From: Formosa sp.
GTDB taxonomy: Bacteria > Bacteroidota > Bacteroidia > Flavobacteriales > Flavobacteriaceae
Assembly (NCBI GenBank): GCA_002684355.1
Contig: NYVA01000009.1
Coordinates: forward strand, 53,063-94,371
DNA: 41,309 bases
Direction: 5' to 3'
Shown in pieces: positions 10,319-19,504 of this stretch. The stretch's first letter is position 1. Each line of letters starts with the position of its first letter. Both the position numbers and the translations under genes were made by a program. Under the pieces are notes generated by a model. The model was given only the letters and a program-made list of their open reading frames with translations, was not told the DNA's origin and searched no databases.

Positions 10319-11101
10319 TTAAAATTCTATTTTGTGCAGAATCAAACCAGATGCAGGGGCAATAAAATTAATTTTTATTGTTGAATTTGGTCGTAAACTC
10401 TCCTCAATAAATTCAAGGTCTACCTCTCCTCTACCTAATGCTATTAGGGAGCCCATCATTAGGCGAATTTGATGTCGGCCATACCCCTTTCCAATGACGC
10501 GAAGCATATAACTTTTTCCTGGAAAAAAATTGGCTTTATATAACGTATTTTCAATCAGTTCACAACAATCTAAAGTTCGCTCGTATAATCCTTTATCTGT
10601 GGCCTTATAACAATAAGACTTAAAGTTATGAGTGCCTTGGAAGTATTTTGCACCTTGTTTCATTACAGCAATGTTTAACGGTTCTAAAACAGTTGTCAAT
10701 ATTGGCGCGCAAAATGGATGGCACTTCTGCCCTTCTGAAAACAAATAATGGTATTCTTTGAATTTAGAATCTTGAATGATGTTAAAATCGGCAGAAACTT
10801 GCTCAATCGAAAGGGCACGAATGTCTTGGGGTAAATTGGCATTAAAAGCGGCCAAAAATTGATCTTTATCCTCCAGCGGATGGTCTCTTAAGAATAATTC
10901 AAAAGCGGCCTCTTGAGCCGATACCATCGCATCGGTTCTACTGGCCGCTAGTGTTTTAAAATACCGATCTTTAAGCACATATTTTAAAGTGCGATCGATC
11001 ATTAAGTGTAAGGTCTTGGTTTTGGGTTGCTTTTGCCAACCATGAAAGCGGTATCCTAAAAATTGAAATTTAAAAAGATAGTAATAACGCTTTTGAAACA
11101 T
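10319..11101 (-). CDS. truA: tRNA pseudouridine synthase, TruA family
   Basis: FQFLGYRFHGWQKQPKTKTLHLMIDRTL...AASRTDAMVSA (catalytic Asp in RTDA), GKGYGRHQIRLMMGSLIALG. Confidence 0.88.
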   Translation of the reverse strand: MFQKRYYYLFKFQFLGYRFHGWQKQPKTKTLHLMIDRTLKYVLKDRYFKTLAASRTDAMVSAQEAAFELFLRDHPLEDKDQFLAAFNANLPQDIRALSIEQVSADFNIIQDSKFKEYHYLFSEGQKCHPFCAPILTTVLEPLNIAVMKQGAKYFQGTHNFKSYCYKATDKGLYERTLDCCELIENTLYKANFFPGKSYMLRVIGKGYGRHQIRLMMGSLIALGRGEVDLEFIEESLRPNSTIKINFIAPASGLILHKIEF

Positions 11102-11127
11102 GGTTTAAAACACCAAGGATACCATAA

Positions 11128-11940
11128 TTATTGATTGCCTAAGATAATGGGCATGCCTGAATCACCAGAACCAATTACAATCACCTTGCTATTGGGTGAT
11201 TCAGCCAGTTTAACAGTGGCTTCAATTCCCTTATCCTGAAGAATTTTTTCATTCAAAGACGCACTTAAAATGCGGTTAGCATCTGCCTTTCCTTGGGCTT
11301 CAATACGCTGTTTTTGGGCTTCTTTGTCGGCAGTAACCAATCTAAATTCGTACTCTAAAGATTGTTGCTCTTGCTTTAACTTTCCTTCAATCGCATTTTT
11401 AATGGTTTCTGGAAGTTTGACGTCCTCAACGAGCACACGTTTTACATTTAAGAATTGGCCTTTCATCAAATTTACCACTTCATCCAATATTTCTTGCTCA
11501 ATCACATCGCGCTTGCTAGAGTATAACTGCTCAGGCGTGTAACGTCCAACCACACTTCGCGCTGCAGCGTTTACTGCAGGGTTTAAGAGTTCTAATACGT
11601 AATCTTGCCCTTTGGTTTTGATAAGTTTACCAAGATTTTCATATTCTGGCTCGTACCAGATGGTACCATTGACACGTACTTCAAGTCCGTTTACAGAAAG
11701 TACATTCATTTCATCGGATATCGATTGTTGACGTACTTTAAAAATTAACATAGAGTTCCAAGGCGCTACAATATGAAAGCCTTCACCATAAGTTTTTTCA
11801 GTATTTATACCTTCTCCAAAGCGCTCGAACAATACACCACCCTCACCAGGACCAATGGTAACAGCTGCTTTAGAAATAATGATTACGGCCAAGCCGATGA
11901 CAAATATAATAGGAAGACCGATTTTAGGAAAATTTTGCAT
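11128..11940 (-). CDS. SPFH/prohibitin-family membrane protein
   Basis: N-terminal TM helix, then GPGEGGVLFERFGEGINTEKTYGEGFHIVAPW...VGRYTPEQLYSSKRDVIEQEI...LVEDVKLPETIKNAIEGKLKQEQQ. Confidence 0.9.
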   Translation of the reverse strand: MQNFPKIGLPIIFVIGLAVIIISKAAVTIGPGEGGVLFERFGEGINTEKTYGEGFHIVAPWNSMLIFKVRQQSISDEMNVLSVNGLEVRVNGTIWYEPEYENLGKLIKTKGQDYVLELLNPAVNAAARSVVGRYTPEQLYSSKRDVIEQEILDEVVNLMKGQFLNVKRVLVEDVKLPETIKNAIEGKLKQEQQSLEYEFRLVTADKEAQKQRIEAQGKADANRILSASLNEKILQDKGIEATVKLAESPNSKVIVIGSGDSGMPIILGNQ

Positions 11941-11958
11941 TTTATATAGATTTAGTTA

Positions 11959-13989
11959 TTAAATTAATCCGAAATATTTTCTAATAAACCACTCGGATGC
12001 GAGACTTAAAAGTAACAGCAATAAAAGTAATTTAAAGTGAATCAAAGGTACAGATTTTTTCTCTACTTTTTGAATGCTTTTATACTGTTCATTGGCCAGT
12101 AGTTTAGAAATTAAATTATCAACTGTGTTTTCATAAAATAGCTGCCCATTTGTTTGAAGTGCCAATTGTTGAAGTTGCGTTAGATTGGCATTTAAAAACT
12201 GTTTTTCAATGCTAAAAGGTAATATTTCAAAGCGTCCAGCCGTCGAGAATTGCTTGTTCCTTAAGCGCACTTTATAGGAGTAGGATCCTGGTTGAAGACT
12301 TTCTAAATTGGCAACATATGTCCTGTTTTCGATTAACATGGGAAATATCAGAGGCTTCTTTAAATTTTTGGATTTAATTTCAATCTCCATATCAACATTG
12401 GAATTAAATTCAAAATTTTCACCAAAAAATTGAGCATATACGGCAATGCGTTCTGAACCGTCAAAAATTGATGCATGGGATACTTTTAAACGATTTGTTG
12501 ATTTCTGGGTACTCAAATATTGGAAAATAGATCTAAAAAAGTTGTCAATTTTTTTAAAACTTTGATGCTGGCGGTAACAATACATACGCCATTTCCAGAT
12601 ATCTTCAGCCAATAAAACAACATGGCGTTTACCAGTATTAGAATAAGAAAATAACATAGGTTGTTGGGTATTGATGTTATTTACCGTCTTGAAAATCAAA
12701 ATATTGTGTTGCCCTTTTAAAGTAGTACTGCCAAAAACTGTGGCGAGTGGTGGATAATTTTCAAAATTAATAGGCTCTAAAGCAAAGTCCTCAAAGTTCT
12801 GGTTAGAAGCGCCTTGATAAACTTCTTTTTGTGTCGTAGCTTCTTGATTAAAATTAGACTGAATGTCATTTAAAAAGCTCCAATCTGTAAAAGTACCACC
12901 AATGGTGAAAGTGTTAATATTGTACTTTTCAATGGCTTCATATGCCGATTTAAAACGGTTGTTGGGTTGGTACAAGACCGCAACAGTATAGGCACTGGCA
13001 TTGTTTAGAAATTTTTCAGGGCTGAGCAGTTCAATTTCATAATTATTTTGCGTTTCAAGCATTGCCTTAAAGGCACCTAAATCGGGATGTGAACTTTCGG
13101 AAATTAAAGCAATTTTAATTTGTTGATCAATCACTTCTATACCAAATTCTACACTATTATTGGTCGTTAATTTTTCCTCTGTGAGTGTTGACAACACAGC
13201 ACGAAAGCGCTGTAAACCAATTCTTTTGGCTTTTAGATATGCAATTGTAGACATCGAATTGGATTCTGGAGATAATTGTAAGAGTTTATCAAACAACAAT
13301 GAGGCGCCCGAATAAATTTTCAAATTTGTTTGAATACTTCGGCTGCCATTGTAATTTACAAAAATCTCAACAGGAAAAGTATTCCCTAAAAAGGTGTATT
13401 TGTTGACATTTAATTGCTGAATTTTCAAATCTACATAAGGGGTCGTATCCCCTATTACGACTGGAAATACAGCCTGTGAAAGGAATTTTGATTGGTATAA
13501 ATAAGAATTACCAATGGTTTGATTCCCATCAGAAAGCAAAACCACAGCCGCTTGATCGTCTTTATGAATCGCATTAATGGTTTCTAAACTTTTACCAATA
13601 TTGGTTTGAGTTCCCGTGTACTCTAGGGAGTCCAATAAGGTAAAATCCTTGTCAAATTTATAGCTTTGGATTTCAAATTTTTCATTTAAAAGACCGTTTT
13701 CGGATAGCTTTTTTAAAGTTGAATTCAACAACTCTGTTCTATTTAAGAATTGAATCGACTGTGTGTTGTCAACTAAAATAGACAGTTTAGGCTTCACAAT
13801 TAAGGAACTATTAAGATCTGTTTTTGGATTTAAAATTAACAACAATAAAGCCCCTATTGATATGGCGCGAAATGTAGTGAGCACCCATAAAAAAGTCGCA
13901 GATTTACGCCAGGGTTTGTATTGAAAAAGCGCTACAAGTAGCGCTATAATTGCAGTGACTGTGATGTAAAACAACAAAGACTCTCTCAT
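11959..13989 (-). CDS. vWA-domain-like membrane protein
   Basis: Two N-terminal TM helices, LSILVDNTQSIQFLN (MIDAS-like DxTxS), VVLLSDGNQTIGN, C-terminal TM. ATG at 13989 preferred over the TTG at 14004 used in the ORF track. Confidence 0.78.
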   Translation of the reverse strand: MRESLLFYITVTAIIALLVALFQYKPWRKSATFLWVLTTFRAISIGALLLLILNPKTDLNSSLIVKPKLSILVDNTQSIQFLNRTELLNSTLKKLSENGLLNEKFEIQSYKFDKDFTLLDSLEYTGTQTNIGKSLETINAIHKDDQAAVVLLSDGNQTIGNSYLYQSKFLSQAVFPVVIGDTTPYVDLKIQQLNVNKYTFLGNTFPVEIFVNYNGSRSIQTNLKIYSGASLLFDKLLQLSPESNSMSTIAYLKAKRIGLQRFRAVLSTLTEEKLTTNNSVEFGIEVIDQQIKIALISESSHPDLGAFKAMLETQNNYEIELLSPEKFLNNASAYTVAVLYQPNNRFKSAYEAIEKYNINTFTIGGTFTDWSFLNDIQSNFNQEATTQKEVYQGASNQNFEDFALEPINFENYPPLATVFGSTTLKGQHNILIFKTVNNINTQQPMLFSYSNTGKRHVVLLAEDIWKWRMYCYRQHQSFKKIDNFFRSIFQYLSTQKSTNRLKVSHASIFDGSERIAVYAQFFGENFEFNSNVDMEIEIKSKNLKKPLIFPMLIENRTYVANLESLQPGSYSYKVRLRNKQFSTAGRFEILPFSIEKQFLNANLTQLQQLALQTNGQLFYENTVDNLISKLLANEQYKSIQKVEKKSVPLIHFKLLLLLLLLSLASEWFIRKYFGLI

Positions 13990-14010
13990 GCTAAAATCAT
14001 CCAAAAAACA

Positions 14011-14757
14011 TTAGGTAAGCATGCCTCCATCTACATTAAGTGTTTGCCCGGTAACATAAGCTGAAAGGTCACTTGCTAAATAGACACAGGCATTTGCGAT
14101 ATCTTCAGCTGTCCCTCCTCTTTTCAATGGAATTCCAGCACGCCACTGGTCAACTACTGCAGGATCTAGTTTGGCAGTCATTTCAGTTTCAATAAAACCT
14201 GGTGCAATCACATTGCTGCGAATGTTACGTGAGCCAAGTTCTAAAGCGACAGACTTGGAAAACCCAATAATTCCTGCCTTAGAAGCGGCATAATTAGTTT
14301 GTCCTGCATTGCCTTTTACACCGACCACTGAACTCATGTTAATAATAGAGCCTTTGCGTTGCTTTAACATAGTTCGTTGTACTGCTTTGGTCATATTAAA
14401 AACAGATTTCAGGTTAACTTCAATAACTTTATCAAAATCTTCTTCTCCCATACGCATCAATAAATTGTCTTTGGTAATCCCCGCATTGTTAACTAAAATA
14501 TCTATTTGACCAAACTCTTCAAGGACCTTAGCGGCGAGTTCTTGAGCTGCTACAAAGTCTGCAGCATTGCTTTGGTAAGCCTTTACTTTTGTTCCGTATG
14601 CTTGAAGCGATTTTTCAAGGGTTTCAGCAGCTTCTGAAGACGAGCTGTAGGTAAAAGCAACGTCAGCACCTTGTTGAGCAAAAACAGTGGCGATACCACT
14701 GCCTATGCCTCTGCTAGCACCTGTAATAATAGCGGTTTTACCTTTAAGTAATTTCAT
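14011..14757 (-). CDS. fabG: 3-oxoacyl-[acyl-carrier-protein] reductase
   Basis: SDR motifs TGASRGIGSGIA, NNAGITKDNLLMRM, YAASKAGIIGFSKS, C-terminal YVTGQTLNVDGGM. Confidence 0.94.
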   Translation of the reverse strand: MKLLKGKTAIITGASRGIGSGIATVFAQQGADVAFTYSSSSEAAETLEKSLQAYGTKVKAYQSNAADFVAAQELAAKVLEEFGQIDILVNNAGITKDNLLMRMGEEDFDKVIEVNLKSVFNMTKAVQRTMLKQRKGSIINMSSVVGVKGNAGQTNYAASKAGIIGFSKSVALELGSRNIRSNVIAPGFIETEMTAKLDPAVVDQWRAGIPLKRGGTAEDIANACVYLASDLSAYVTGQTLNVDGGMLT

Positions 14758-14784
14758 TTGATGTGTGTTGATTTATAATAATTC

Positions 14785-14814
14785 CAAATATAGGAAATCC
14801 CAAGTTATATGCAA
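14785..14814 (-). promoter_or_regulatory. fabG promoter (TTG - N19 - TATATTTG on the minus strand)
   Basis: + strand CAAATATA at 14785-14792 and CAA at 14812-14814; consensus Bacteroidota spacing; about 27 bp upstream of the fabG ATG. Confidence 0.65.
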
Positions 14815-14856
14815 TCCGTTATGTGAAAATTACAATTGATCTAGTGGATTAAAAGT

Positions 14857-15729
14857 TTATCCTAAAACTTCAGCGACTTTTTTTCCAATTTCTGCGGGGG
14901 AATCTACCACGTGCATACCACAAGCACGCATGATGCGTTTTTTAGCTTGGGCGGTATCGTCGCTGCCACCAACAATGGCTCCAGCATGGCCCATGGTACG
15001 TCCAGCAGGTGCAGTTTCTCCAGCAATAAAGCCAACGACAGGTTTATTACTACCACTTTCTTTATACCACTGGGCAGCATTACCCTCTAGCTGACCTCCG
15101 ATTTCGCCAATCATAACCACACAGTCTGTTTCAGAATCATTGATGAGCAGTTCCAAGGCCTGCTTTGTTGTTGTACCAATAATAGGGTCACCTCCAATAC
15201 CAATGGCTGTAGAAACACCTAAACCTTGCTTTACTACTTGATCAGCAGCTTCATAAGTTAAGGTTCCAGATTTGGAAACCACACCAACACGACCCTTTTT
15301 AAAAACAAAACCAGGCATGATACCTACTTTAGCCTCATCAGGGGTAATGACGCCAGGACAATTTGGGCCTACCAAGCGGCAGTTTTTGTCTTTAATGTAA
15401 TTTGAAGCCTTTATCATATCGGCGACAGGAATACCCTCAGTAATTGTAATAATAACATCAATCGCTGCATCGGATGCTTCCATAATTGCATCGGCTGCAA
15501 ATGCTGGCGGAACAAAAATAATCGTTGTATTGGCGCCAACAGCTTCAACAGCCTCTTTAACGGTATTAAAAACAGGCTTTTCCAAATGAGTTTGTCCACC
15601 TTTACCAGGTGTAACGCCCCCAACGACATTGGTGCCATAAGCAATCATTTGTTCGGCGTGAAACGTTCCTTCGCTACCTGTAAATCCTTGAACAATTATT
15701 TTGGAATCTTTGTTTACTAATACACTCAT
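14857..15729 (-). CDS. sucD: Succinate--CoA ligase, alpha subunit
   Basis: VNKDSKIIVQGFTGSEGTFHAEQMIAYGTNVVGGVTPGKGG, GPNCPGVI, GHAGAIVGG (phosphohistidine). Confidence 0.96.
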   Translation of the reverse strand: MSVLVNKDSKIIVQGFTGSEGTFHAEQMIAYGTNVVGGVTPGKGGQTHLEKPVFNTVKEAVEAVGANTTIIFVPPAFAADAIMEASDAAIDVIITITEGIPVADMIKASNYIKDKNCRLVGPNCPGVITPDEAKVGIMPGFVFKKGRVGVVSKSGTLTYEAADQVVKQGLGVSTAIGIGGDPIIGTTTKQALELLINDSETDCVVMIGEIGGQLEGNAAQWYKESGSNKPVVGFIAGETAPAGRTMGHAGAIVGGSDDTAQAKKRIMRACGMHVVDSPAEIGKKVAEVLG

Positions 15730-15752
15730 TAAAGACTATTTTTTGATTGATA

Positions 15753-15760
15753 CAAATGTA
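15753..15760 (-). promoter_or_regulatory. -7 element TACATTTG upstream of sucD
   Basis: CAAATGTA on the + strand; 24 bp upstream of the sucD start. Confidence 0.45.
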
Positions 15761-15791
15761 ATTTTTTGAAGTTGATTTTTAAAAACAAATG

Positions 15792-16727
15792 TTATTTTTC
15801 TTTTAACTTTTGTATCAAGTCTGGTAATTGTCTAAGATTGGCCAATTCCTTGAGTTTTGAGCGCGATTCCTGTATGGGCGTTCCAAAGTAAGTTTTACCA
15901 CCAGCTACCGACTTTGTCACCCCAGTTTGCCCTAAAATAACCGCTTTGGATCCTATGGTAATACCACTGTTGGTTCCAACTTGACCCCAAAGCGTCACTT
16001 CATCTTCAATAACGCAACAACCTGCAATCCCAGTCTGAGATGCAATTAAGCACTTTTTACCAATTAATGTATCATGACCAACTTGAATTTGATTGTCCAA
16101 CTTGGAGCCAGCACCAATGGTAGTGTCACTTGTAACCCCTCTATCAATAGTACATCCAGTTCCTATATGAACATCATTTTCAATGCATACACGACCACCA
16201 GAAATTAAGGGATCAAAGCCCTCAGGTCGCTTTTTGTAGTAAAATGCATCGCCACCAATCACAGTCCCTGAACCAATCACGACATTATCGCCAATATAGG
16301 TGTCAGATACAATGGTCACATTGGCGTGTATGAGGCAATTGCTTCCAATTTGAACATTTGGACCAATAAAAATACCTGGCTGTAATTGCGTTCCCTCACC
16401 TATTTTAGCTTTCGGGTCAATATTTACAGATGCGCTAATGAAAGGTTTAAAATGTTTGGTTAATTTATTGAAATCACGAAATGGGTCATCTGAAATGAGA
16501 AGAGATTTGCCAACTGGGCAGTCAACTATTTTATTTATTAAAACCACCGTTGCAGCCGAGTTTAGCGCTTTTTCGTAATATTTAGGATGGTCCACAAAAA
16601 CAATATCACCAGCTGTAACCACATGAATCTCATTCATTCCTAATACGGGAAAATCCGCATTGCCTAAAAAATCACAATTTAGAATTGCTGCAATTATTTC
16701 AAGGGTCTGAGGAGTTTGGAATTTCAT
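15792..16727 (-). CDS. LpxD-like acyltransferase paralog (left-handed beta-helix)
   Basis: Hexapeptide repeats (IGPNVQIGSNCLIHANVTI...), LDNQIQVGHDTLIGKKCLIASQTGIAG retaining the LpxD-type His; 311 aa. Second LpxD-like gene in the cluster. Confidence 0.88.
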   Translation of the reverse strand: MKFQTPQTLEIIAAILNCDFLGNADFPVLGMNEIHVVTAGDIVFVDHPKYYEKALNSAATVVLINKIVDCPVGKSLLISDDPFRDFNKLTKHFKPFISASVNIDPKAKIGEGTQLQPGIFIGPNVQIGSNCLIHANVTIVSDTYIGDNVVIGSGTVIGGDAFYYKKRPEGFDPLISGGRVCIENDVHIGTGCTIDRGVTSDTTIGAGSKLDNQIQVGHDTLIGKKCLIASQTGIAGCCVIEDEVTLWGQVGTNSGITIGSKAVILGQTGVTKSVAGGKTYFGTPIQESRSKLKELANLRQLPDLIQKLKEK

Positions 16728-16732
16728 GGCAT

Positions 16733-17299
16733 TTACGCTTTGACTCTTTCTTTATAGGTCCCTTTGGCTGTTTCTACCTTTATTTTATCGCCTTCGTTAA
16801 TAAACAATGGCACCATAATAGATGCGCCTGTTTCAACAGTCGCAGGCTTGGTGGCATTGGTTGCAGTATTGCCTTTGACACCTGGTTCAGTTGATGTAAC
16901 TTCCAAAATAACACTGGCAGGCATGTCTACAGAAAGTGGCATCTCGTCTTCAGAGTTAATGATAACTGTTACAAGCTCACCTTCTTTTAGCAAACCGGGA
17001 TTGTCAATGGCCGTTTTGCTGATTGTAATCTGGTTGTAATCTTCAACGTTCATAAAATGGAATTGATCGCCTTCGGGATATAGGTATTGGAATTTATGGG
17101 TCTCCACACGAACATCGTCAATTTTATGCCCTGCAGAAAAGGTGTTGTCAATCACTTTACCTGTGGTAACACTTTTTAACTTAGTACGAACAAAAGCTGG
17201 ACCTTTTCCAGGCTTGACGTGTAAAAATTCAATAACCTTAAATATATCATGGTTGTAACGGATGCATAAACCATTTCGAATATCGGATGTATTTGCCAT
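16733..17299 (-). CDS. efp: Translation elongation factor P
   Basis: MANTSDIRNGLCIRYNHDIFKVIEFLHVKPGKGPAFVRTKLKSVTTGKVIDNTF. Confidence 0.96.
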   Translation of the reverse strand: MANTSDIRNGLCIRYNHDIFKVIEFLHVKPGKGPAFVRTKLKSVTTGKVIDNTFSAGHKIDDVRVETHKFQYLYPEGDQFHFMNVEDYNQITISKTAIDNPGLLKEGELVTVIINSEDEMPLSVDMPASVILEVTSTEPGVKGNTATNATKPATVETGASIMVPLFINEGDKIKVETAKGTYKERVKA

Positions 17300-17303
17300 A
17301 ATT

Positions 17304-18089
17304 TTAATTGGATTTGAAGTACCCTTTCATAATACCGCGATGAGAGTTTTTAATGAATTGTAATATTTCATCGCGTTCAGAAGTTGCTTCCATTTCGGCC
17401 TCAATAATTGCTGAAGCTTGTGAGTTGTTATAATTTTTTTGATACAATAACCTGTAAATACCTTGTATTTCTCTAATTTTTTCTGTGCTATAGCCTCTTC
17501 TTCGTAAACCTACAGAGTTGATCCCCACATAAGAAAGCGGCTCACGTGCAGCCTTGACATAAGGAGGTACATCTTTACGAACTAAAGACCCCCCTGTTAC
17601 AAATGCATGATTTCCAATAGCACAGAATTGATGTACTGCTGTCATGCCGGCTAAAACAACATAATCACCTACTGTAATATGTCCTGCAAGTGTACTGTTA
17701 TTAGAAAAAATACAATTTTTGCCAACAGTACAATCATGCGCTATATGGCAATAGGCCATGATGAGGCAATTGTCTCCAATAACTGTTTTCATTCTGTCTG
17801 TCGTTCCTCTATTGATGGTAACACATTCTCGAATGGTAACATTATTTCCTATTTGCACAATAGTGTCTTCGTTATCATATTTTAAGTCTTGTGGGTTTCC
17901 TGAGATAACAGAACCAGGAAAAATATTGCAGTTTTTACCGATTCGTGCACCTTCCATGATGGTCACGTTAGAACCAATCCATGTCCCCTCACCGATTATG
18001 ACATTATTGTTAATCGTTGTAAAAGGTTCGATTACAACATTTTTGGCAATCTTAGCACCGGGATGTACATAAGCAAGCGGTTGATTCAT
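17304..18089 (-). CDS. lpxA: Acyl-ACP--UDP-N-acetylglucosamine O-acyltransferase
   Basis: AYVHPGAKIAKNVVIEPFTTI..., SGNPQDLKY, AYCHIAHDCTVGKNCIFSNNSTLAGHITVGDYVVLAGMTAVHQFCAIG. Confidence 0.95.
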   Translation of the reverse strand: MNQPLAYVHPGAKIAKNVVIEPFTTINNNVIIGEGTWIGSNVTIMEGARIGKNCNIFPGSVISGNPQDLKYDNEDTIVQIGNNVTIRECVTINRGTTDRMKTVIGDNCLIMAYCHIAHDCTVGKNCIFSNNSTLAGHITVGDYVVLAGMTAVHQFCAIGNHAFVTGGSLVRKDVPPYVKAAREPLSYVGINSVGLRRRGYSTEKIREIQGIYRLLYQKNYNNSQASAIIEAEMEATSERDEILQFIKNSHRGIMKGYFKSN

Positions 18090-18100
18090 CTTTTAAAATT

Positions 18101-19504
18101 TTATTTGATTTTTGAAATTTGTGCCATCAATTCAGCTTCGGCACATAATTTTCCATTGGCATAAGTAAATCCTTGCATGTGACAAATACCCCTTCTGATC
18201 GGAGTGATCAATGAACAGCTAAAAATAAGTGTATCACCAGGGACAACCTTTTGTTTAAATTTAACTTTATCAATTTTCATGAAAAAGGTTAAATAGTTTT
18301 CAGGATCAGGGACCGTGTTCAGAACGAGAATACCACCTGTTTGTGCCATCGCTTCAACAATGAGTACCCCTGGCATGACAGGAACACCAGGAAAGTGACC
18401 TTGAAAAAAAGATTCATTCATCGTTACATTTTTAGATCCGATGACATGATTGGGAGACAATTCAAAAACTTTATCAAGCATTAGAAATGGTGGGCGGTGT
18501 GGTAACATGTCCATAATGGCATTCACATCCATAACAGGTGTTTGATTTAAATCAACCGCTGGCATATTGTTGCGGCGTTCTATTTTAATGATTTTTGCCA
18601 TTTTTTTAGCAAATTGTGTATTGACAAAGTGACCAGGTTTGTTGGCAATAACTTTGCCTTGAAGACGAATGCCTATTAGCGCTAAATCACCTATAACATC
18701 TAATAGTTTATGACGCGCGGCTTCATTTGGATAATGTAAGGTAAGGTTGTCTAAAATACCATTGGGCTGCACAGAAATTGAATCTTTATTGAAAGCTTCT
18801 TTTAGTTTTCCCATAGTGTCTTTGGACAAAGGCTTGTCTACATACACAATGGCGTTGTTTAGGTCCCCTCCTTTGATTAAACCTTCTTCCAAGAGCATTT
18901 CTAGCTCATGTAAGAAACTAAAGGTTCTGGAGTTGGAAATTTGAGATTTGAAATTTGATAATTTTGACAAGGTTGCATTTTGGGTTCCCAAAACCTTGGT
19001 GCCAAAGTCCACCATGGTAGTCACTTGGTATTTATCAGATGGAATAATAGTAATGTCACTTCCGGTCTCTTCATCCACATAAGAAATGACATCTTTTACG
19101 ACAAAAACGTCTCTAAAAACATCCAATGTTTTGATTCCAACAGACTCTAAGGCTTCAACAAAAAACTTAGATGAACCGTCCATAATAGGCGGTTCTGCGC
19201 TATTGAGTTCAATTGTGACATTATCAATTTCTAAGCCTACCAAAGCGGCTAAAACATGTTCACAGGTTTGAATACTCACCCCGTTTTTCTCAAGGCAAGT
19301 ACCCCGTTGTGTACTGGTAACTAAATTTGCATCCGCTTTAATCATAGGGGCGCCTTCAAGATCTTTACGTATAAAAACATAACCAGAATTCGCAATTGCT
19401 GGCAAAAATTTAATTTCAACTTCTTTACCCGTATGAATTCCGACGCCTTTGAGGGATGTTGCTTTTGAAATCGTAGTTTGTTTAGCTTGGGTTTTTGTTA
19501 TCAT
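18101..19504 (-). CDS. lpxC/fabZ: Bifunctional UDP-3-O-acyl-N-acetylglucosamine deacetylase / 3-hydroxyacyl-ACP dehydratase (LpxC-FabZ fusion)
   Basis: LpxC part KATSLKGVGIHTGKEVEIKFLPA, CEHVLAALVGLEIDN; FabZ part DMLPHRPPFLMLDKV...QGHFPGVPVMPGVLIVEAMAQTG. Confidence 0.95.
   Translation of the reverse strand: MITKTQAKQTTISKATSLKGVGIHTGKEVEIKFLPAIANSGYVFIRKDLEGAPMIKADANLVTSTQRGTCLEKNGVSIQTCEHVLAALVGLEIDNVTIELNSAEPPIMDGSSKFFVEALESVGIKTLDVFRDVFVVKDVISYVDEETGSDITIIPSDKYQVTTMVDFGTKVLGTQNATLSKLSNFKSQISNSRTFSFLHELEMLLEEGLIKGGDLNNAIVYVDKPLSKDTMGKLKEAFNKDSISVQPNGILDNLTLHYPNEAARHKLLDVIGDLALIGIRLQGKVIANKPGHFVNTQFAKKMAKIIKIERRNNMPAVDLNQTPVMDVNAIMDMLPHRPPFLMLDKVFELSPNHVIGSKNVTMNESFFQGHFPGVPVMPGVLIVEAMAQTGGILVLNTVPDPENYLTFFMKIDKVKFKQKVVPGDTLIFSCSLITPIRRGICHMQGFTYANGKLCAEAELMAQISKIK

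Noticed and set aside
17758-18072. 104-aa plus-strand ORF
   Set aside because: Antisense to lpxA; repetitive composition comes from the hexapeptide repeat coding strand.
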